Shown here: piece after piece, positions 21,764 through 26,757 of the stretch
Layout of the letters: every line of letters starts with the position of its first letter
How positions within the stretch are numbered: the stretch's first letter is position 1
Assembly (NCBI GenBank): GCA_031399315.1
Contig: JANNOS010000057.1
Location: 1-26,757, forward strand
DNA length: 26,757 nt
From: Methylotenera_A sp031399315
GTDB lineage: Bacteria > Pseudomonadota > Gammaproteobacteria > Burkholderiales > Methylophilaceae
Direction of reading: 5' to 3'
Made by a program: the position numbers and the translations under genes
Notes under the pieces: model-generated
Told to the model about the DNA's origin: nothing
What the model saw: the letters and a program-made list of their open reading frames with translations, nothing else
Database searches by the model: none

Positions 21764-24700
21764 ATGACCAAGTTCTTTATCACAAGGCCTATTTTTGCCT
21801 CTGTATTGTCAATCATTATTGTATTGGCGGGTTTAGCCGCGGCATTTAAGTTGCCTATTGCGCAGTATCCGCAAATTGCGCCACCTACAGTGACCATTAC
21901 CGCTAACTACCCAGGTGCGAGCGCTGAAACACTTTCAAAAACGGTCGCTGCACCTATTGAGGAACAGTTAAGTGGTGTGGATAACCTGCTTTACTTCAAC
22001 TCAAGTGCTGACTCAAGCGGCACGCTAGTGATTACAGCAACTTTTGAAGTAGGTACGGACGCAGACCAAGCGACCTTTAACGTAAGTAATCGTGTGAATA
22101 TTGCTACGCCTAGATTACCAGATGAAGTGCGCCGTAACGGTTTAGTGGTGCAGAAAAGATCTAACGACATTTTGTTAGTGGTCATGCTTACTTCAAAAGA
22201 TAAAAAACAAGATCGCTTATTTTTAAGTAACTACACCACACTCAATTTATTAGATGAAATTAAACGCGTAAAAGGCGTAGGAGACGCGCTAATATTCGGT
22301 GGTCAAGATTATGCAATGCGCGTTTGGTTACGCCCAGATCGTATGGCGCAACTAGGGGTGAGCACTAGCGATATTGCTGCTGCGATTAATGCACAAAATA
22401 ACCAATATGCAGCAGGTAAAATCGGTCAAGAACCTGCACCATCAGATCAAAAATTAGTCTATACCGTGATTGCGAAAGGTCGTTTAGCTGACCCAGCACA
22501 GTTCGGTAACATTATCATCAAGGCAGATGGCCCACGTGGTGTATTGTATTTGAAAGACGTTGCACGTGTTGAGCTTGGTGCACAAAGTTACAATGTGACT
22601 TCAGCGCTTAATGGCCAGCCAGGTGTGGCGATGCCTATATTCTTGCAGACTGGTGCGAATGCATTGGAAACTGCAAAAGGTATCAAAGATAAAATGGAAG
22701 AGATGAAGGCGCTTTTCCCTGCGGGTATGGAATACACAATTCCTTACGATACCAGTGATTTTGTGAAAGCGACTATCGAAGAAGTATTGCATACTTTTGC
22801 AGAAGCATTAGTGTTGGTAGTCTTAGTGGTGTTCTTGTTCCTGCAAAATTGGCGTGCTACTTTAATTCCAATTATTGCAGTGCCAATTTCTTTGATTGGT
22901 ACATTTGCAGGTTTGTATGTATTTGGTTTCTCTATCAATCTACTCACGCTCTTTGCCATGATTCTGGCGATTGGTATTGTGGTGGATGATGCGATTGTCG
23001 TGCTGGAAAATACCGAACGTCTGATGACTGAAGAAGGGCTAGATCCTCTGCCAGCCGCTGCTAAGTCTATTAGTCAAGTTGCTGGTGCAGTGGTAGCGAT
23101 TGTGTTGGTGCTATGCGCGGTGTTCATCCCCGTAGCATTCTTGGGGGGTATCGCAGGGCAGATGTACCGCCAATTTGCGGTAACAGTAGCGATTGCGGTG
23201 GTGATTTCAGGGGTGGTTGCCTTGACATTAACGCCAGCGCTTTGTGCAATGATTCTGAAAAAATCTAAACATGAAAATCGCTTTTTTAAAGCCTTTAATA
23301 ATGGTTTTAGCAAGTTCACTAAGCTTTATACAGATACCGTAGCGCTTACTTTACGTCATAAATTTATTGGCAGCTTAGCTTTTGGTGGCATTGTACTCAT
23401 CGTCATTATATTAGTGCGTGTGGTGCCAGGCAGCTTTGTGCCTGCGGAAGATCAAGGCTATGTGGTGACGGTTGTGGTCATGCCAGATGGCGCGACTTTG
23501 AGTCGCACTACTCAAACTACTGAGAATATTCGGGCAGAGATTGCAAAAGACCCTGCGGTAGGCTTTGAGTTTGCTGTGAATGGCTTAGAGTTGCTTACTG
23601 GCGCGAATAAAACCAATGCCGCCACGATGTTCGTCAGGCTCAAGGATTGGAAAGAGCGCGAAACTACAGCGGATGACATCGTAGCTAAATTAGGTGGCAT
23701 TGGCTTTAGTCAACCAGATGGTTTGGCGTTTGCAGTAAATCCGCCAGCAATTCGTGGTTTAGGTTCGGCTGGTGGTTTTGAGGTGTACGTGCAAAGTAAA
23801 CGTGAAACGGATGCTGTTAAGCTCGCAGCGGTGATGAATAACTTTATGGATGCAATGAAGCAAGACCCACAGCTTACAGGTATCAACACATTCTTCCGTC
23901 CAACCGTGCCGCAATTATTTATTGAAGTAGATGAAGCTAAAGCCATTTCACAAAATGTGAGAATTTCTGATATTTACACAACCTTGCAAAGTACCATGGG
24001 CTCGTTCTATGTGAATGACTTTAACCGCAGCGGCCGTACTTATCGCGTGCAATTGCAAGCTGAACCAGAATTCAGGATGAAGCCTGACGATTTGGGTAAG
24101 GTATATGTACGTAGTCAGCCTACTCCCGATAATCCCGCAGGCAATATGATTCCACTTTCTGCGTTAAGTAAAGTGAGCAATATTGTGGGCGCTGAGCAAT
24201 TAGAGCGCTATAACGGCTTACTTTCTGGCAAGATATTCGGTAGCGGCGCACCTGGCGTAAGCTCTGGTGATGCGATTAAGGCTGTTGAGAAAATTGCTAA
24301 AGAAAACTTGCCAGATGGTTATCAAATGGCGTGGACTGCACAAGCTTACCAAGAAAAACGTACTGGCTCGGCTGCAATCTTTGCTTTCGGCTTCGCGATT
24401 ATTATGGTGTTCTTGATATTGGCTGCGCAGTTTGAAACTTGGGCCTTACCATTAGCGGTGATTATGGCGGTTCCATTTGCCTTGGCTGGTGCTTTCTTGG
24501 CTGTTCTGTTGAAAGGTATGCCGAATGATATTTACTTCCAGATTGGGTTAATTACCTTAATCGGCCTGGCTGCGAAAAACGCCATTCTGATTGTAGAGTT
24601 TGCCACGCAGAAAATGGAAGAAGGGATGCCAGTAGCTGAAGCTGCATTAGCAGCTGCTAAGTTAAGGTTTAGACCGATTGTGATGACATCTATGGCGTTC

Positions 24701-24919
24701 GTATTAGGTATTGTGCCGCTAGTGATTGCGACTGGTGCAGGTGCCGCAGCACGTCGTAGTATGGGTACAGGTGTATTTGGCGGCATGATATTAGCAACAT
24801 TTGTAGCAACGATATTCATCCCATTATTCTTTACCTGGTTAAGTAATAAGAATGTGGATAGAAAACATCATGACAAAGGCTTAGTGCCAGATGTAGATCA
24901 CTCTAAGGAAACAGTATGA
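21764..24919 (+). CDS. RND multidrug efflux pump (AcrB/MexB family, HAE1)
   Basis: The 1051-residue proton-driven inner-membrane transporter matches the E. coli AcrB length (1049). The N-terminus MTKFFITRPIFASVLSIIIV and PIAQYPQIAPPTVTITANYPGAS is typical. The proton-relay residues are present: Asp408-Asp409 in GIVVDDAIVVLENTERLM (helix 4) and Lys938 in GLAAKNAILIVEF (helix 10). The two large periplasmic loops (about 30-335 and 560-870) and the 12-helix plan are intact, including MVFLILAAQFETWALPLAVI. Members export dyes, detergents, antibiotics and bile salts; the specificity of this one is unknown. Its stop overlaps the start of the channel gene (ATGA), so the two are translationally coupled. 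Confidence 0.97.
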   Translation: MTKFFITRPIFASVLSIIIVLAGLAAAFKLPIAQYPQIAPPTVTITANYPGASAETLSKTVAAPIEEQLSGVDNLLYFNSSADSSGTLVITATFEVGTDADQATFNVSNRVNIATPRLPDEVRRNGLVVQKRSNDILLVVMLTSKDKKQDRLFLSNYTTLNLLDEIKRVKGVGDALIFGGQDYAMRVWLRPDRMAQLGVSTSDIAAAINAQNNQYAAGKIGQEPAPSDQKLVYTVIAKGRLADPAQFGNIIIKADGPRGVLYLKDVARVELGAQSYNVTSALNGQPGVAMPIFLQTGANALETAKGIKDKMEEMKALFPAGMEYTIPYDTSDFVKATIEEVLHTFAEALVLVVLVVFLFLQNWRATLIPIIAVPISLIGTFAGLYVFGFSINLLTLFAMILAIGIVVDDAIVVLENTERLMTEEGLDPLPAAAKSISQVAGAVVAIVLVLCAVFIPVAFLGGIAGQMYRQFAVTVAIAVVISGVVALTLTPALCAMILKKSKHENRFFKAFNNGFSKFTKLYTDTVALTLRHKFIGSLAFGGIVLIVIILVRVVPGSFVPAEDQGYVVTVVVMPDGATLSRTTQTTENIRAEIAKDPAVGFEFAVNGLELLTGANKTNAATMFVRLKDWKERETTADDIVAKLGGIGFSQPDGLAFAVNPPAIRGLGSAGGFEVYVQSKRETDAVKLAAVMNNFMDAMKQDPQLTGINTFFRPTVPQLFIEVDEAKAISQNVRISDIYTTLQSTMGSFYVNDFNRSGRTYRVQLQAEPEFRMKPDDLGKVYVRSQPTPDNPAGNMIPLSALSKVSNIVGAEQLERYNGLLSGKIFGSGAPGVSSGDAIKAVEKIAKENLPDGYQMAWTAQAYQEKRTGSAAIFAFGFAIIMVFLILAAQFETWALPLAVIMAVPFALAGAFLAVLLKGMPNDIYFQIGLITLIGLAAKNAILIVEFATQKMEEGMPVAEAALAAAKLRFRPIVMTSMAFVLGIVPLVIATGAGAAARRSMGTGVFGGMILATFVATIFIPLFFTWLSNKNVDRKHHDKGLVPDVDHSKETV

Positions 24920-26397
24920 TGCAGTACAAAAGATTAAATAAGATTGGTAACAATATAAACGTGAAACTTGTTTCTCTGGCTGTCGCAGCAGCATTGCTAT
25001 CAGGTTGCCAATCTATTTGGCCAGATTACTTGCGCCCAAAAGTAGATGTGCCAGCACAATATAGTGAAGCCGCTGATCAAGCTGAAAGTAAGGTCTCAAG
25101 TACATGGTGGACGCTTTATCAAGACCAAACGCTTAACGATTTGATTGCAAAAGCTCAGAAAAATAATACCGACATTAAACTAGCGGTCGCGCGGATTGAA
25201 GAAGCTGATGCGGTGATGCGTGAAGTAGGCGCAGCATTGTTCCCACAAATAGATTTAGATGCGGGTGCTAGCCGTTCACGTGTGAGTGAATCAGGCGCTA
25301 ATCCTGTTTTAACAAATCCGCGCAATAATTACAATGTACAGTTAGGTACGTCGTTTGAGATTGATTTTTGGGGTAAATTACGCCGCGCTAAAGATTCAGC
25401 CCGCGCGCAAGCCTTATCAACGCGTTACGCAAAAGATACCGTTGCACTGTCTTTATCTGGCTCGGTGGCCAGTAATTATCTAGTATTGCGTAGCGTAGAG
25501 TCGCAAATCGCGATTGCGCAGAACAATCTAAAAAGTCGTGAAGAAAGCCTAGCATTAACTAAGCGTCGTTTAGATGGCGGCGTAGCCTCAGCGCTGGACG
25601 TACATCAGGCAGAAGTTGCTAGTGCCAATCTTAGCGCGCAATTAGCTGAGTTAAATAGACTCAGGGCCATTACAGCGCATCAACTAGCCGTATTAACTGG
25701 TACTTTAGATTTGAATTTAGCGACAGCAGATATTAAAACTTTACCAATACCACCAACTCCGCCTGCAGGCTTGCCTTCGAGTTTATTAGAAGCGAGGCCA
25801 GATGTGCGCCAAGCTGAAGAGCAGATGATTGCCGCTGACGCAAATATTGGTGTCGCAAAAGCCGCTTTATACCCAACCATTTCACTCACTGGAAGCTTTG
25901 GTGGGGAAAGCCTTGAATTAGGCGACATATTAAAATCTGCCTCGCGCATTTGGTCAGGTGGTTTGAGTTTAAATTTACCGATATTTGATTCAGGCAGACT
26001 GAATTCAAAAGTTGATCAAGCCAGCGCTAAACAAAAACAAGCGCTAGCAAGTTATGAAGGTGCGATACAAAATGCCTTTAGAGAAGTCAATGATGCCTTG
26101 GTAAATGTAAGGCAAAATGCCGAGCGTGAATCTGCGCTTAATAGAAGCCAAGAAGCCGCTAAAAAAGCATTGGATATCTCTGAGAACCGCTATAAGTCAG
26201 GCTATACTGCGTATCTAGATGTGTTAGATGCGCAACGTGTATATAACGATGCTGCCTTGGCTTTTATTCAAAGTCGACAAGCAAGGTTAGTGGCAACTGT
26301 AGAATTGTTTAAAGCGCTAGGTGGCGGTTGGCAGCAAACGGCGGAAGGTAAAGCAGTGTCTAAATCAACACCTGAAGAGGCTGCGACAGTCAAATAA
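24916..26397 (+). CDS. Outer-membrane efflux channel lipoprotein (OprM/NodT family)
   Basis: The 493-residue TolC-like channel completes the tripartite pump. The signal peptide ends in the lipobox LLSGC with Cys31 as the lipidated residue. Two repeats of the outer-membrane efflux fold are visible: TWWTLYQDQTLNDLIAKA and IKLAVARIEEADAVMREV in the first, and ARPDVRQAEEQMIAADANIG with AALYPTISLTGSFG in the second. The motif FEIDFWGKLRRAKDSARAQA and the late RYKSGYTAYLDVLDAQR are diagnostic of NodT-type channels. ATG 24916 overlaps the pump stop; ATG 24919 is an equally possible start. It is the last gene of the operon. I see no clear rho-independent terminator after it. Confidence 0.95.
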   Translation: MMQYKRLNKIGNNINVKLVSLAVAAALLSGCQSIWPDYLRPKVDVPAQYSEAADQAESKVSSTWWTLYQDQTLNDLIAKAQKNNTDIKLAVARIEEADAVMREVGAALFPQIDLDAGASRSRVSESGANPVLTNPRNNYNVQLGTSFEIDFWGKLRRAKDSARAQALSTRYAKDTVALSLSGSVASNYLVLRSVESQIAIAQNNLKSREESLALTKRRLDGGVASALDVHQAEVASANLSAQLAELNRLRAITAHQLAVLTGTLDLNLATADIKTLPIPPTPPAGLPSSLLEARPDVRQAEEQMIAADANIGVAKAALYPTISLTGSFGGESLELGDILKSASRIWSGGLSLNLPIFDSGRLNSKVDQASAKQKQALASYEGAIQNAFREVNDALVNVRQNAERESALNRSQEAAKKALDISENRYKSGYTAYLDVLDAQRVYNDAALAFIQSRQARLVATVELFKALGGGWQQTAEGKAVSKSTPEEAATVK

Positions 26398-26446
26398 ACC
26401 TAGGTTATATAAGCACTTGCAAAACGCATGAGTTTAAACAAAGCAA

Positions 26447-26701
26447 TTAAGGTTTAGTCAGCCGCTCTAAGTTATTTAGCCAAGCAATTGCCTCTTCACG
26501 TGTGTCGTGGCACATTTCTGCACTCGGCTGTAAGCTGCCGCAAAACGCAGGGCGTTCTGGTTTGCCAAAAATCATGCAACTGTTTTGCGTATCTAGCTGC
26601 ACACAACGCACTCCCGCAGGTTTTCCGTTTGGCATGCCGGGTATCGGGCTATTAATAGAAGGCGCAATACAGCATGCACCGCAGCTAGGCCTACATTGCA
26701 T
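26447..26701 (-). CDS. YkgJ-family cysteine-cluster protein
   Basis: This is an 84-residue soluble protein beginning MQCRPSCGACCIAPSI, with Cys3, Cys7, Cys10 and Cys11 in the CxxxCxxCC arrangement of the YkgJ (zinc/iron-chelating, UPF0153) family. More cysteines occur in VRCVQLD, NSCMIFG, AFCGSLQPS and EMCHDTREEAIAWL, which match the short betaproteobacterial members. It is probably a metal-binding protein; its biochemical role is not established. It is convergent with the efflux operon, with 49 bases between them. The preceding minus-strand gene ends one base before its ATG, so it is probably the downstream member of an operon entering from the right edge. Confidence 0.85.
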   Translation of the reverse strand: MQCRPSCGACCIAPSINSPIPGMPNGKPAGVRCVQLDTQNSCMIFGKPERPAFCGSLQPSAEMCHDTREEAIAWLNNLERLTKP

Positions 26702-26702
26702 T

Positions 26703-26757
26703 TTATGTAAACTCGCGCCAAGAAAAACCTAGCACCTCAACCCCTGCTTTTAACGCC
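26703..26757 (-). CDS. C-terminal end of an unidentified gene entering from the right edge
   Basis: On the minus strand, 17 sense codons (ALKAGVEVLGFSWREFT) run to a TAA complementary to 26703-26705, one base before the YkgJ ATG. The tight spacing and protein-like composition support a real gene end. The AGVEVL stretch resembles the C-terminus of SfsA (sugar fermentation stimulation protein) as I remember it, but 17 residues are too few to assign it. Confidence 0.4.
   Translation of the reverse strand, partial: ALKAGVEVLGFSWREFT

Noticed and set aside
26502..26732. 76-residue plus-strand frame opposite the YkgJ gene
   Set aside because: The opposite strand encodes a clear cysteine-cluster protein; this is its shadow.
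1..26757. CRISPR arrays, tRNA, rRNA genes, known riboswitches
   Set aside because: I looked for repeat-spacer periodicity, tRNA cloverleaf signatures and rRNA segments by eye and saw none; computed searches (tRNAscan-SE, Infernal, a CRISPR finder) would be decisive.

Overview
The window reads as an ordinary chromosomal stretch of a moderately AT-rich Gram-negative bacterium. Gene content and order point to a betaproteobacterium: lgt near ilvD, the block dusB-fis-purH-purD-hemF, a periplasmic class I cytochrome c, and a lipoprotein-based RND efflux operon. A Methylophilaceae (Methylotenera-like) origin is my best guess from general similarity of gene order and protein style. I could not test it, and no methylotrophy marker lies in the window.

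Layout from left to right. Positions 1-410 (minus) hold the N-terminus of an MsbA-like ABC exporter. Divergent from it is cstA with its small partner ybdD (584-2873, plus). A 538-base region follows that contains one small unannotated gene (3035-3214, minus) in AT-rich DNA. lgt (3412-4218, minus) is divergent from a large PAS/GGDEF/EAL cyclic-di-GMP protein (4310-6778). Then comes a plus-strand run of ilvD, a hexose-6-phosphate mutarotase-like protein and a DUF255/thioredoxin-fold protein (6847-11800), with gaps of 48 and 28 bases. A cytochrome c (11941-12249) has a striking 17-base tandem repeat just upstream of its ribosome binding site. It ends at a strong bidirectional terminator shared with a convergent amino-acid permease (12356-13756, minus).

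The second half opens with a minus-strand housekeeping operon, in transcription order dusB, fis, purH, an ORF6N-domain gene, purD, hemF (19503 down to 13827). Together these genes supply tRNA dihydrouridylation, the Fis nucleoid protein, two late/early purine enzymes and aerobic haem synthesis. The ORF6N gene is the outsider. It is wedged between purH and purD with a 1-base gap on one side and a 4-base ATGA overlap on the other, and it carries a perfect 33-bp palindrome inside its coding sequence.

The last part is a complete multidrug efflux locus: a TetR/AcrR-type repressor (19631-20248, minus) divergent from adapter, RND pump and outer-membrane channel (20526-26397, plus). The intergenic region holds two head-to-head sites strongly resembling the Escherichia coli AcrR operator, overlapping a good sigma70 promoter. 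The window ends with a YkgJ-type cysteine-cluster protein and the last 17 codons of another minus-strand gene.

I see no rRNA, tRNA, CRISPR array, insertion sequence or prophage. The ORF6N gene with its palindrome is the most unusual item; the rest is largely recognisable core or efflux biology.
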